NCBI RefSeq assembly: GCF_000018865.1
Contig: NC_010175.1
Location: forward strand, 2,356,001 to 2,420,000
Direction of reading: 5' to 3'
Source of the DNA: Chloroflexus aurantiacus J-10-fl
Lineage (GTDB): Bacteria > Chloroflexota > Chloroflexia > Chloroflexales > Chloroflexaceae
DNA length: 64,000 nucleotides
Position numbers and translations under genes: made by a program. The notes under the pieces are model-generated. The model saw only the letters and a program-made list of their open reading frames with translations. It was not told the DNA's origin and did not search any database. Positions 1-9,055 of the stretch are shown here, piece after piece (the stretch's first letter is position 1; each line of letters opens with the position of its first letter).

Positions 1-294
1 TGTTGTTCCAGGTGAGGTCATGCGCGAGACCTGTCACTCGTGTCTGACAGTATCGTTTTAACTATTACCAATAGTGTTGCTGATCTTACTACAAGTCTTT
101 CAAGTCGATCAGCAGATAACTATACTTTACCCGCTCCGGTAGCGTTTTGGGATAGGCTCTACATCTCTACTCTTAGTATACCGCTGTCGCGCAAAATGTG
201 CATCATCTAACCCGGGATGAGGGCGTTGCCACCAGCTTATTTTTGCATACGGGGCAACCCACATGTACCGCGGGTTGCCCTCCTTCTGCCCAGG
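1..294. other. gene-free left edge with a hairpin
   Basis: No credible reading frame is seen here. The only clear structure is a perfect 9-bp inverted repeat, GGGCAACCC at 252-260 and GGGTTGCCC at 272-280, just beyond the stop codon of the minus-strand aminotransferase. It may act as that gene's transcription terminator, although no strong U-run follows it on the minus strand. Confidence 0.45.
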
Positions 295-1644
295 CTACGC
301 AGTCAGACAGGCTTCAATTGCCAGTGCAAACCGGGCTACGGCCTCGTCGGCCTGAGCTTTCGTCAGGGTCAATGGTGGGCAGAAGCGGATTGTTGAGGCA
401 CCGCAGGTGAGTACCAGCAGTCCTTTGCGAAAACTCTCGACCATCACTGCCTCGGCCAGCGCACCGGCGGGATTGCCCTGACTATCGACAAACTCGACAC
501 CGATCATCAGGCCGCGCCCGCGTACTGCTCCGATCTGCGGGAATCGCTGCTGAAGGGCTTGCAGTTGTTCGAGGAGATAGGCACCAACCGTGGCGGCATT
601 GTCCATCAACTCCTCTTCAACCATCGTGAGCAGTTCATACGCGACCGCACAGGTCAGACCATTCCCGCCATACGTATTGCCATGCGAACCGGGTTGCCAT
701 TTGCGGGCCAGCTCGCTGCGGGCGATCATGGCACCCAGCGGTAAACCACCGCCCAGTCCCTTGGCCGAAGCCACAATATCGGGCACAATACCCTCGTGTT
801 CAAAAGCCCACATCTTACCGGTACGACCCACACCACTCTGCACCTCATCAACGATGAGCAGAATGCCGTAACGATCACAGATCGAGCGCAGACGAGCCAG
901 CGCTCCGGGAGGCGGCACTACATAGCCACCCTCACCCTGGATCGGCTCGATAATGATGGCGGCAACTTCTTCCGGGGGGGTTGTGGTCTTGAACAACGTG
1001 CGCTCGATCAGATCAAGACAGGCAATGTCACACTCTGGAAAACGAAGATTGATCGGGCAGCGGTAACAATTGGGATAGTAGGTATGGCTGACGCCGGGTA
1101 GCAGCGGGAAGAACCCCTGGCGCTGGCGTGGTTTGGACGCGGTGAGCGAAAGGCTGCCGTAGCTGCGACCGTGAAATGCGCCGTAAAAGGCAATAATGTT
1201 CTGGCGACCGGTTGCATAACGGGCCAGTTTAATACTGGCTTCAACTGCTTCCGTGCCACTGTTCGTGAAAAAAACCTGCCAGTCCTTGCCGCCGGGCATC
1301 AGTGAGACCAGCTTCTCGGCAGCGCGCACCATTGGTTCGTTGTAGAAGTCGGTGCCTGCCATGTGGGTGAAGCGTTGAAGCTGTTCCTGGGCAACCTGGA
1401 TCAGACGCGGATGGCAATGACCGGCAGCCAAAACTGCAATGCCTGCATTCATATCGAGGAAGCGATTGCCATCGACATCCCAGACCTCGCAGCCCTGCGC
1501 ATGGTCAATCACCAGGGGGTACACCCGTCCGAGTGGGGCAATTACAGTGTGATCGCGAGCCACCAGCTCCTGCGCTCGTGGGCCAGGAACCGGGCCCGGC
1601 ATGTAATCGGTTGGCAACCGTGCCGTTTCAGTGTGTGTGGTCAT
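295..1644 (-). CDS. class III PLP-dependent aminotransferase (4-aminobutyrate / acetylornithine aminotransferase type)
   Basis: This 449-residue protein is a fold-type I PLP enzyme of class III that transfers an omega-amino group from a substrate such as 4-aminobutyrate or acetylornithine to 2-oxoglutarate. Visible signatures are NSGTEAVEASIKLA for phosphate binding, IIIEPIQGEGG, LLIVDEVQSGVGRTG with the cofactor Asp at about 266, and SAKGLGGGLPLGA with the Schiff-base Lys at about 295. An insertion near residues 193-209 carries four cysteines (CYRC then CDIAC), a feature I associate with GABA aminotransferase-like members. The ATG at 1644 is preferred over an upstream in-frame codon because AAGGGAG lies six bases before it. 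A good promoter lies at 1686-1715. The exact substrate cannot be decided from sequence; no neighbouring pathway genes help. Confidence 0.85.
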   Translation of the reverse strand: MTTHTETARLPTDYMPGPVPGPRAQELVARDHTVIAPLGRVYPLVIDHAQGCEVWDVDGNRFLDMNAGIAVLAAGHCHPRLIQVAQEQLQRFTHMAGTDFYNEPMVRAAEKLVSLMPGGKDWQVFFTNSGTEAVEASIKLARYATGRQNIIAFYGAFHGRSYGSLSLTASKPRQRQGFFPLLPGVSHTYYPNCYRCPINLRFPECDIACLDLIERTLFKTTTPPEEVAAIIIEPIQGEGGYVVPPPGALARLRSICDRYGILLIVDEVQSGVGRTGKMWAFEHEGIVPDIVASAKGLGGGLPLGAMIARSELARKWQPGSHGNTYGGNGLTCAVAYELLTMVEEELMDNAATVGAYLLEQLQALQQRFPQIGAVRGRGLMIGVEFVDSQGNPAGALAEAVMVESFRKGLLVLTCGASTIRFCPPLTLTKAQADEAVARFALAIEACLTA

Positions 1645-1685
1645 GATGTGCTCCCTTGCGGCTAACTCCAATTGTCAGGGTCATC

Positions 1686-1715
1686 ATTGTAGCCGACGTG
1701 CAGATCAGGCGTCAA
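1686..1715 (-). promoter_or_regulatory. sigma-70 type promoter of the aminotransferase gene
   Basis: Read on the minus strand this is TTGACG (plus positions 1710-1715), an 18-base spacer and TACAAT (1686-1691). It lies about 40 bases before the ribosome-binding site of the class III aminotransferase. Five of six bases match the consensus in each hexamer. Confidence 0.6.
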
Positions 1716-1909
1716 GCATTGTCAATGGCGGTATAGTTCAGGCGTTGAGATTGTCCTCACTTACCTGTGGCTATCGTTCCTGTTTCCTATTTTCTATCTC
1801 CTGTCTTCTCTGCAACATACACATTAACCCAAGAGTCGGCAATCCTGGACATACCTGTTATGATGAGAATGCGATATTTCTTGCTCGTTTATAACGATGA
1901 CATCTCATC

Positions 1910-4900
1910 GTGAGCAGTTGTATGACACCATTGTTGAATTCTCATCATCGCCTCTGGACAGCCATAGAAGAGCAGATAACTACACCTTCTGCGCAGCGGC
2001 GTTTGTTATACCAGAGTTTGCAACGTCGGCTACACTCCACGCCTGCCGGGGAAGGTGGGGTATGGAGTATTCTCCGCCAGCGCGCTGATCCGGTGCAATA
2101 CCGACCGCAGCGCATCGATGGAGTGATCGAGGAGACCGTCCACGAGGGTGACCAGCAGGTGACGGTGTTACGCAGTCCGGGCGGACACTACCTGCGGCTC
2201 AGCCCTACCGAACGTGAAATCTGGCAGGCGATGGATGGCACGCAAACCATCGCGCAGTTGGCGATGATGGGTTTTGTGCGCTTCAAACAGTTGTTGCCGG
2301 TTGCCGGACTGGTCGAGACGTTACGGACACAGGGATTTCTCGTTGATCGCCCGGTTGGCATCTATCGACACATACGCGCTCGCCTCGAACAGCATACGGC
2401 TGAAGGCTGGGGGCAGCGTCTTTTACGCCTTACCCATGGCCATACGTTTACCCTGTCGCATACTGATGGTGTGTTTGAATTGCTATACCGTTGGGGCGGA
2501 CGGTGGCTCTTCAATCGTGTGTTTGCGATATTGCTCGGCATTATCTGCGTGATTGGGTTGCTTTGCTACTTTTTGCCGGGTACGCAGATTGAACTGATCA
2601 GCAATGAATCGTTTGCCCTCGACGTTTTGTTGTTGGGTGTGGCGTTGTTTGTGACCCTTACGTTGCACGAGATCGCCCATGGCCTGACGGTCAAACATTT
2701 CGGTCGTCAGGTATCGCGAGCCGGGATTATGCTCTACTTCGGGATGCCGGCGGCTTTTGTTGATACCAGTGACATCTGGCTGGCCCCACGCAATGCCCGT
2801 ATTCTCGTGTCGCTGGCAGGGCCGCTATGTGACTTGCTGGTCGGTTCGCTTGCTGCGATTATTGCTGTCTTAGCACCCGAAACAATCGGTGGAGTATGGA
2901 TGCACCGGATTGCAACCGCTTCATATCTCACGGCGCTCTTCAATTTCAATCCACTGCTCGAACTTGATGGTTACTTTATCCTGGTTGACGCCTTGCGCCT
3001 GCCCAATCTGCGTAAGCGGGCACTGGCATTTATCAGTGGGCCATTCTGGCAAAAGTTGCGTTCCGGGGTCGCGTTGAATCGTGAAGAGCGGATTTTTGCC
3101 GGTTATGGGCTGTTAAGTGCGGTTTACACGGCGGTAGCCGTCGTGATGGCGATTCTGTTCTGGCAGCGACAGTTTGCCGGTATGCTCAGTAACCTGTGGG
3201 CCGGCGGTTTGATCGGGCGTCTGCTGGCAATCGCACTCGTTGTCCTGGTCATTGGGCCATTACTGATCGGTGTTGGCTTGATCGGTTGGGGAGCAGTGCG
3301 AGCCGGCGCTGCCTGGCTGAATCGACGTGGTTATGCCCGTAATCCATTGATCGTTGCCGGTGCATTTGGCTTACTGGCGCTGATGGTCGGTCTTCTCCCA
3401 CTACGCTTTGGGTTGAGTCTGGAGATTGGCGTTCTTCTCACCTCGCTCTGGATAGCCGCTGTGGTGGTGCAGTGGTATCTACAACGTGATTACGAGGGAG
3501 CCTGGATCAATCGGGCACTGGCCAGTTTTTTATTGATAAGTGTTATCGAACTGATCGCACAGGCAGGCTATCTCATCGCGCCGGCAGCGGCCCGTCTCTG
3601 GTCAGGAATGGAGGTTGTGGGCTATGCGTTGTTGTTGTTCGCGGGGTTTGTCGCTCTCCTTGATGTTGATCTGCATCAGCAGCGCAGCGGTGAACTGATC
3701 GCCAGTGCGTTACTGCTTACCATTGCCTTTCCAGCCGGTGCACTTGCCGCCGAACTGATTCGCCAGACGCACCCAGAGTACAGCCCATGGTGGGCATTGA
3801 TTGCTGCGGTTCCGGTGTACAGCGGGTTGATCGGACAGGCATTGCTGTTACCACTCTTGATTAGTTTACGCGATGCCCGCCTCTTCTGGAGCTGGTTGCT
3901 GCTCTGGTTTGGTATTCTGGTTCAGATTGGCAGCTATTTGCTCGAATTGCTGCCAATGTGGCGCAATACACCACCAGCCTTGACCCTGCTGGTTTTGGCC
4001 GCAGGTTTGTGGGCAGCAGCCTGGGCAACGCATCTGGTCACACTGCGTAATATTAGCCTGCATGAGTTAAGCTGGCCGTTGGAGCCGGCGCTGGGTGAAC
4101 GTGTCCGCTTGCAGGATGGCTTTCGCCATGTCTATGTTGGACTATACCGGTTACTCCGTAACAATTATGGTATTCAGCGCACGACTGCACTAGACAATCG
4201 GATGGATGTGCTGGCGGCAACTGCCAACTGGGAGATCACATTTGATCGCGATCAGGTACGGATCAGCCCGGTGGTGATGGAACAACCGCTCGATGTGCAG
4301 GGCACCCGTTATGCCGAGGTCTTGCGCTATGCGATAAAGACGCTGGAACAGCTTGCCGGTCGCACCTTCGCCCGACAGGCGCTCGTAAAAGCGTATGATG
4401 CACTGCCGTGGCCAGAGCGGGAGGCACTTGAACGCCATTGTCTGCCCCATATGCCGTGGGCAAAGGATATTTCACGTGCTTTTGGCGATGCTCGTGAGGC
4501 GCGTATGCGATTGCTGCGCCAGATTGAGTTATTCGTGGCCTGCGATGACCAGGAGCTGCAAGCGCTGGCTGCGGCCTTTGTGCCGCAACGGGTTGGCGCC
4601 GGCGAACTAATCCTGCGCGCCGGCGAACCACCAGATGGCATCTGGGTGATTGAGACGGGCGAGATTCTGGAGCGTGATGGTGATCGGGTGCGTGAATTGC
4701 ACCGTGGCGACTATTTCGGTGAGCTGCAAGGGCCAGAGGTGACGCAGTGTGAATATCGGGCTACTATCGAGAGCGAACTCCTCTATTTACCGGCAGGTGA
4801 GTTGCAACGAATGTTGCGTGAAGCGGCACCACACACTGCTGAGGGGGCTGAACTATTGGCCCGCATGCGTCTACTCGAACGAGTTCCGTTGCTCAGTGAC

Positions 4901-5293
4901 CTGTCACGGGCCCAATTGCGCGAGTTGGCCCGGCAGGCCGAACGGATAACTGTTGATGCACGTCAGGTGATCATCCGTCAGGGTCGCCCTGGCGGAAAAC
5001 TCTACGTGATCGCACATGGTCAGGCAGCCGTGTTACGGCAGGAAGAGACGCCGCAAGGACCACGGGGACCGGCTCGTTTGATTGCCCGTCTGGGGCCGAC
5101 CGAGTTTTTTGGCGAGATGGAGTTTCTTCGCAATACCCCGCCGGTTGCCAGTGTTGTGGCTGTTACTCAGATGGATTTGATTGCACTGCCGCATCAGGCA
5201 CTAGCTCAATTGATGCTGGGCGGTGATCGGGTCATTCACCGGCTAGAACACCTTGCTGGCGGTCGTTTGCTTGAATTGCAGGCAAAGTCTTGA
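1910..5293 (+). CDS. membrane M50-family zinc metallopeptidase with PqqD-like N-terminus and two cyclic-nucleotide-binding domains
   Basis: A 1127-residue multidomain membrane protein. Residues ~65-150 resemble a PqqD-like winged-helix domain. Residues ~200-700 are strongly hydrophobic with many membrane spans and contain the M50 zinc motif HEIAH at 253-257 followed by HFG. LLELDGYFILVD at ~350 supplies the expected Asp-containing second metal-binding motif. Two cNMP-binding domains follow, at ~865-965 (LFVACDDQELQAL...GDYFGELQG) and ~985-1110 (VPLLSDLSRAQL...EFFGEMEFLRNTPP). M50 enzymes cleave substrates within or near the membrane, and similar proteins are annotated as peptide zinc metalloproteases. 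Control of the protease by a cyclic nucleotide or similar ligand is an inference from architecture. The start is uncertain: GTG at 1910 or ATG at 1922, neither with a strong ribosome-binding site. No operon partner is seen. Confidence 0.8.
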   Translation: MSSCMTPLLNSHHRLWTAIEEQITTPSAQRRLLYQSLQRRLHSTPAGEGGVWSILRQRADPVQYRPQRIDGVIEETVHEGDQQVTVLRSPGGHYLRLSPTEREIWQAMDGTQTIAQLAMMGFVRFKQLLPVAGLVETLRTQGFLVDRPVGIYRHIRARLEQHTAEGWGQRLLRLTHGHTFTLSHTDGVFELLYRWGGRWLFNRVFAILLGIICVIGLLCYFLPGTQIELISNESFALDVLLLGVALFVTLTLHEIAHGLTVKHFGRQVSRAGIMLYFGMPAAFVDTSDIWLAPRNARILVSLAGPLCDLLVGSLAAIIAVLAPETIGGVWMHRIATASYLTALFNFNPLLELDGYFILVDALRLPNLRKRALAFISGPFWQKLRSGVALNREERIFAGYGLLSAVYTAVAVVMAILFWQRQFAGMLSNLWAGGLIGRLLAIALVVLVIGPLLIGVGLIGWGAVRAGAAWLNRRGYARNPLIVAGAFGLLALMVGLLPLRFGLSLEIGVLLTSLWIAAVVVQWYLQRDYEGAWINRALASFLLISVIELIAQAGYLIAPAAARLWSGMEVVGYALLLFAGFVALLDVDLHQQRSGELIASALLLTIAFPAGALAAELIRQTHPEYSPWWALIAAVPVYSGLIGQALLLPLLISLRDARLFWSWLLLWFGILVQIGSYLLELLPMWRNTPPALTLLVLAAGLWAAAWATHLVTLRNISLHELSWPLEPALGERVRLQDGFRHVYVGLYRLLRNNYGIQRTTALDNRMDVLAATANWEITFDRDQVRISPVVMEQPLDVQGTRYAEVLRYAIKTLEQLAGRTFARQALVKAYDALPWPEREALERHCLPHMPWAKDISRAFGDAREARMRLLRQIELFVACDDQELQALAAAFVPQRVGAGELILRAGEPPDGIWVIETGEILERDGDRVRELHRGDYFGELQGPEVTQCEYRATIESELLYLPAGELQRMLREAAPHTAEGAELLARMRLLERVPLLSDLSRAQLRELARQAERITVDARQVIIRQGRPGGKLYVIAHGQAAVLRQEETPQGPRGPARLIARLGPTEFFGEMEFLRNTPPVASVVAVTQMDLIALPHQALAQLMLGGDRVIHRLEHLAGGRLLELQAKS

Positions 5294-5545
5294 AGAGCGC
5301 AGTGCGCTGCAACTGGCCCCATCTCCACCCGCCCCCGCTGGGGCAAGAATTGCCGATGCAGGTCAGGGTTGCGATACACCTTCGGAAGCAGGCATGGCGG
5401 GCGATTGCCAGTGATAGGCGCGTCGGAGGCTCGCGCTCCCAGGAAACAGTCAGGCGCGTGATTCCGATTGGATAGATAGAATAGCTATGAGTCCGCATTG
5501 TCTGATGGTGGGCAGGACAAACCGAATTGTTTGCCGGTCCCGCCA
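5294..5545. other. gene-free spacer before the ribokinase promoter
   Basis: No supported gene. There is a small GCGCAGTGCGC palindrome just after the peptidase stop codon and a C/G-rich stretch, but no convincing terminator. Promoter elements for the downstream ribokinase begin near its right edge. Confidence 0.4.
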
Positions 5546-5574
5546 TTACCATTCCCGGCAACATTTGCTATGAT
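5531..5574 (+). promoter_or_regulatory. ribokinase promoter overlapped by an inverted repeat
   Basis: TTACCA (5546-5551), a 17-base spacer and TATGAT (5569-5574) form a plausible sigma-70 promoter about 45 bases before the ribokinase ATG. A perfect inverted repeat, TTGCCGG (5531-5537) and CCGGCAA (5555-5561), brackets the -35 element and could be an operator for a LacI-like or other dimeric repressor. Operator function is only inferred. Confidence 0.45.
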
Positions 5575-5618
5575 GTTGACCTGAGCCTTCGTTGATGAAC
5601 GTCTGAGGGAGCACATCT

Positions 5619-6530
5619 ATGACTCCTACGATTGTGGTTGTCGGTAGCCTGAACATGGATCTGGTAGTGCGCGCACCACGCCATCCACAACCGGGAGAGA
5701 CGGTTATTGGTAGTGATTTTCAAACCTTTCCGGGTGGTAAAGGGGCAAATCAGGCGGTGGCCGCAGCCCGGTTGGGAGCACGTGTTCACCTTGTCGGGCG
5801 GGTGGGAGTAGATGCGTTCGGTCATACCCTGCTGGCGACAGCCCAAGAGCACGGCGTCGATACCACCTTTGTCCAGCGTGACCCGACGGCACCTACCGGT
5901 GTTGCGCTGATTACCATTGACTCTCACGGTCAAAATACGATAGTTGTCGCGCCGGGTGCGAATATGCAGGTAACGGAAGCGGATGTGCTACGTGCAGAGT
6001 CGGTGCTGGCCACGGCTGATATGCTGTTGATGCAACTTGAATGTCCGCTTGAGGTCGTGATTGCGGCGGCCCGCCTGGCTCATCATCACGGTGTTCCGGT
6101 GGTGTTAAATCCGGCCCCGGCCCGTCCGTTACCGGTTGATCTGTTGGCGCTGGTTGATTTCCTCATTCCCAATCAGCTTGAATTGCAAGCCCTTGCCGAA
6201 GGTGAAGCCGATCTGCGCACCGCAATTCGCTATCTGCAACAACGTGGTGCTCGCAATGTGGTGGTTACCCTGGCTGAAGCCGGCGCGGTCCTGGCCGAAG
6301 CCGATCAGATCATCCACGAGCCGGCGTTCGAGGTACCGGTTGTCGATACGGTGGCGGCGGGTGATGCGTTTGTTGCTGCTTTCTGCGTTGCCAGCGCCAG
6401 CGGCAAATCGCCGCAGGAGGCTGTACGTTGGGGAAACGCAGCCGGTGCGCTGGCAGTCACCCGTGAAGGTGCGCAGCCGTCATTGCCGGCCTATCGAGAG
6501 GTGCTGCGGTTGTTGAAGGTTAGTGGGTGA
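5619..6530 (+). CDS. rbsK: ribokinase (PfkB family sugar kinase)
   Basis: This 303-residue protein belongs to the PfkB/ribokinase family and probably phosphorylates D-ribose to ribose 5-phosphate. The N-terminus reads VVGSLNMDLVVRAP, followed by PGGKGANQAVAAARLGA, the first PfkB signature for sugar binding. The second signature is near the C-terminus, DTVAAGDAF, with the catalytic base at Asp249; the usual GAGD is AAGD here, a tolerated variant. Length is typical of ribokinase. It stands alone, with no ribose transporter beside it, so a nucleoside-salvage role or a related sugar substrate remains possible. An inverted repeat over its promoter suggests regulated expression. Confidence 0.88.
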   Translation: MTPTIVVVGSLNMDLVVRAPRHPQPGETVIGSDFQTFPGGKGANQAVAAARLGARVHLVGRVGVDAFGHTLLATAQEHGVDTTFVQRDPTAPTGVALITIDSHGQNTIVVAPGANMQVTEADVLRAESVLATADMLLMQLECPLEVVIAAARLAHHHGVPVVLNPAPARPLPVDLLALVDFLIPNQLELQALAEGEADLRTAIRYLQQRGARNVVVTLAEAGAVLAEADQIIHEPAFEVPVVDTVAAGDAFVAAFCVASASGKSPQEAVRWGNAAGALAVTREGAQPSLPAYREVLRLLKVSG

Positions 6531-6546
6531 GGGAATTTGCCCGGCA

Positions 6547-6772
6547 TAACCCAAGTTGCCACCTTTATCACCACAGAGACACGAAGGACACCGAGGATGT
6601 GGATAACCGGGGTTGCTCCCGTGAGGTGTGACGTAGCATGTCCATGGGAACCGAATGCTACCCACATCGCTCATGCGGTTACGCCACATGGTGTTGCGGG
6701 CAACGTCAGGCTGTTCATCCTGGCAGTCAGCCTCCGTGGTCTGCTCACAATCATAGGTGGCAACTTGGATTA
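6547..6772. mobile_element. MITE-like element, copy 1, with TA target duplication
   Basis: A 222-bp non-coding element (6549-6770) starts ACCCAAGTTGCCACCT and ends AGGTGGCAACTTGGAT, inverted repeats matching at 15 of 16 positions. It is flanked by TA on both sides (6547-6548 and 6771-6772). A second copy at 46991-47199 shares ends and interior, including CACCACAGAGACACG and GTCCATGGGAAC. A TA duplication is typical of IS630/Tc1-mariner elements, so this is probably a non-autonomous relic mobilised in trans. Confidence 0.65.
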
Positions 6773-6852
6773 AATTACCGACAGGATGATCGTGACGAGG
6801 ACACACATCATCTTAGTGACTGGCAGGGTGCATAGCATGATACGAGTCAGAT

Positions 6853-6933
6853 CGTGAGCACGGCTGCTACGGCAGCATGGCTGCCGCACTCCAAACGTCG
6901 CGCCACGCGCATGATGAGCGGGCAAGGCAACCA
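6853..6933 (-). repeat. partial copy of dispersed repeat family B
   Basis: This stretch carries the family core in reverse orientation: GAGCACGGCTGC, then CGGCAGCATGGCTGCCG (an imperfect palindrome), then CTCCAAACGTCGCGCCACG. The same block recurs at 7190-7275, 14759-14860, 15291-15385 and 53217-53320. It is a fragment without the terminal inverted repeats seen in the longer copies. Confidence 0.65.
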
Positions 6934-7127
6934 ATCAAGTGTAGATGGCCGCAGCGCTGCTCGTTTCCATACCGACATGCCGGGAGTAGAATATGGTGTC
7001 ATTGATAATTGGCAAGCGTTCATGAGCCTGTGTGATAAGCTGGTAGCATGACCTCATATTTATTGAGGTACGTTCTAGTAATTGTTCATCATTCTGTAGC
7101 AGTTTTTCGACCACGTCAGGAATTGCG

Positions 7128-7330
7128 TTGTAGAACTTATTTCAAAAACCATCCGTGACCGGTAGGTTCAACGGCGTGCCATGCGCTGGAGCGTGAGCAC
7201 GGCTGCTGCGGCAGCATGGCTGCCGCACTCCAAACGTCGCGCCACGCGCATGATGAGCGGGCAAGGCAACCCTTCCAGTACGTGATGGCATGGCTGGAGC
7301 TGCGCTCTGCCAACGGGCCAGGAGCCGGGT
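7128..7330 (-). repeat. second partial copy of dispersed repeat family B
   Basis: The core palindrome and flanks match the copy at 6853-6933 over about 80 bases, and here similarity extends further. GAACTTATTTCA near 7134 resembles the end-proximal part of the copy at 15208-15500, and the stretch after GGCAAGGCAACC resembles the outer part of the copy at 14641-15107. It contains no gene and lies directly beyond the 3' end of the methyltransferase gene. Confidence 0.6.
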
Positions 7331-7416
7331 AGGTTGTCGTTGGTGCCTGGCACGCGGTTATGCGTCTGTGCGATCTGAGCACGATAGCACGGCTTTATGT
7401 AATTAGTTCTATTCTA

Positions 7417-8895
7417 TCAGGTAAGTTTCTGCGCGAGCGGTAGGTGTAAATAATATCTGGAGTGTTTCGTAGCGTTTCTATTCATTATCGGCTTGCGCAG
7501 AATAAGGACATGCTCTGCCAAATTCTGCCTGGTGACAGTAGCACGCCGGGTGCGCCACAGCTCAATACCTTCCAATTCATATCCAACGCTGTGAGCAACA
7601 TCAGCTAACAGGTGTGCGGTGGGAATATGCACCCGGAAAAATGACATTTGATCGCCAACAACATACGCACAACGTGCTCCAGGCCGTAATTTTGGAAATA
7701 ATGCTGCCAGATGGCGGTACATGCCACCAAAGTAAAGACGAACCACCCGATGATACAGTCGTTCAAATCCTGATGTTTTGCCTAATGCAAGCCGTCGTTC
7801 TTCAACTTCTTCGGCGATGCGCACAATGGCCGGAATATCTTTAATATAGACATCGTCGTTATCTCCGGCAAATACATTCCGTGAGTTGCTACGGAGTAGA
7901 TTCGCTTTCAGTGCGCGCAGCTCTTGTTTCGTTTGGATCAGGCCAAGCAGAACACTCTCCAGGCGAGTGCTGCGCGTATAGTCTTTCTCGTTTGGGTAAG
8001 GTGGCGAGGTAATCACAATACCAATCGGTGGACAGTGGTCAAGACGCGAAAGCGATCGCGCATCATCCTGGTACATATATGCAGGTGGAAATGGCAGCGG
8101 TCGGTTTTTCCGAATGGTTTGTATGTCTGCAAGCATCCGCTCAACAGTGCTGGCAAATGCGCCAATGACATCAGCATCTTCACGAGGCGGCAGACAGTAT
8201 ATCTCCGGGCCGAAGCCAATATTACCGGCTTTCGTAACAATCACATGGGCCAGTGCTAGGCGCATAAAGTCTCGAATACAATCTTCAGCAACTGCCTGTT
8301 CGATGGCAAATCGAATGGCCAGCACTCTCAGCAGAGGCTTCGGACTTATAAATCCTTTCGGTATCAGCGTGGCTACTGAAGAAGGAAGGATTTCATCTGG
8401 ATGAAACTGTTCGGCAATATGCCTGTCCGCAATGGCATTTCCCTTCGATAACAGCGGTGTAAACAGGTCTAGTTGATGATTGCCGTCTGGAATTGGCTGT
8501 AAACCTACCCGACGGAGACAGGCGATTGCCAGTTCTAACGTATCATCAAGGCAGCGCAGTACCGCCGCAACATCGATATCCCACGCCATCTTGACGCGAG
8601 TTGCCAGCAGTGCAACAGGATTGGCATCACTACTGATAGTAGGAAAACCCTGTAATCGAGCCTCTACCGGTGTCGTAGCCGTGCCGCAAAACGGATCAAA
8701 TACCCAATCTCGCTCAGCGTCAGCATTAAGGCGATGTAAATATTCACGTACTAAATGAGGTGGATAACCGAGAATGAAGCGATACCATCCATGAATTGGT
8801 TCGTCAGCCGGCTGTAACTGATTCTTCGCAACATACTCTGCTGCTGATGGCCCGGCAATGGTTGAACTATGCGGCATGGTTTCTATTTTTCGCAT
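7417..8895 (-). CDS. DNA methyltransferase (SAM-dependent, DNA N4/N6-type)
   Basis: A 492-residue predicted DNA methyltransferase. The SAM-binding motif I reads DPFCGTATTPVEA near residue 67 and the catalytic motif IV reads TSPPYPNEKDYTR roughly 220 residues later, so motif I precedes motif IV. TSPPY-type catalytic loops are typical of enzymes that methylate exocyclic amino groups (N4-cytosine or N6-adenine). The C-terminal part, with LRPGARCAYVVGDQ and HVLILRKP, fits this family. The ATG at 8895 is preferred because AAAGG precedes it by eight bases; the frame stays open to 9000. No restriction endonuclease gene lies on either side, so it looks solitary. The gene reads as more AT-rich than its neighbours and lies next to repeats, which hints at acquisition. 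Confidence 0.8.
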   Translation of the reverse strand: MRKIETMPHSSTIAGPSAAEYVAKNQLQPADEPIHGWYRFILGYPPHLVREYLHRLNADAERDWVFDPFCGTATTPVEARLQGFPTISSDANPVALLATRVKMAWDIDVAAVLRCLDDTLELAIACLRRVGLQPIPDGNHQLDLFTPLLSKGNAIADRHIAEQFHPDEILPSSVATLIPKGFISPKPLLRVLAIRFAIEQAVAEDCIRDFMRLALAHVIVTKAGNIGFGPEIYCLPPREDADVIGAFASTVERMLADIQTIRKNRPLPFPPAYMYQDDARSLSRLDHCPPIGIVITSPPYPNEKDYTRSTRLESVLLGLIQTKQELRALKANLLRSNSRNVFAGDNDDVYIKDIPAIVRIAEEVEERRLALGKTSGFERLYHRVVRLYFGGMYRHLAALFPKLRPGARCAYVVGDQMSFFRVHIPTAHLLADVAHSVGYELEGIELWRTRRATVTRQNLAEHVLILRKPIMNRNATKHSRYYLHLPLAQKLT

Positions 8896-9055
8896 AAGTA
8901 TTGCCTTTGTCTGTGCTGGTGAAATCATACACGCAATGCCGATCAACAGCCATGTCTCATAGTCCAAATCTGAGTCGCACCGGTTGGATACCTCTCGCAA
9001 TGGACCGGGCAGGGCAGGAAGTTACCGGGCAGGCGATGAGCGCAATGAAGTGTAT

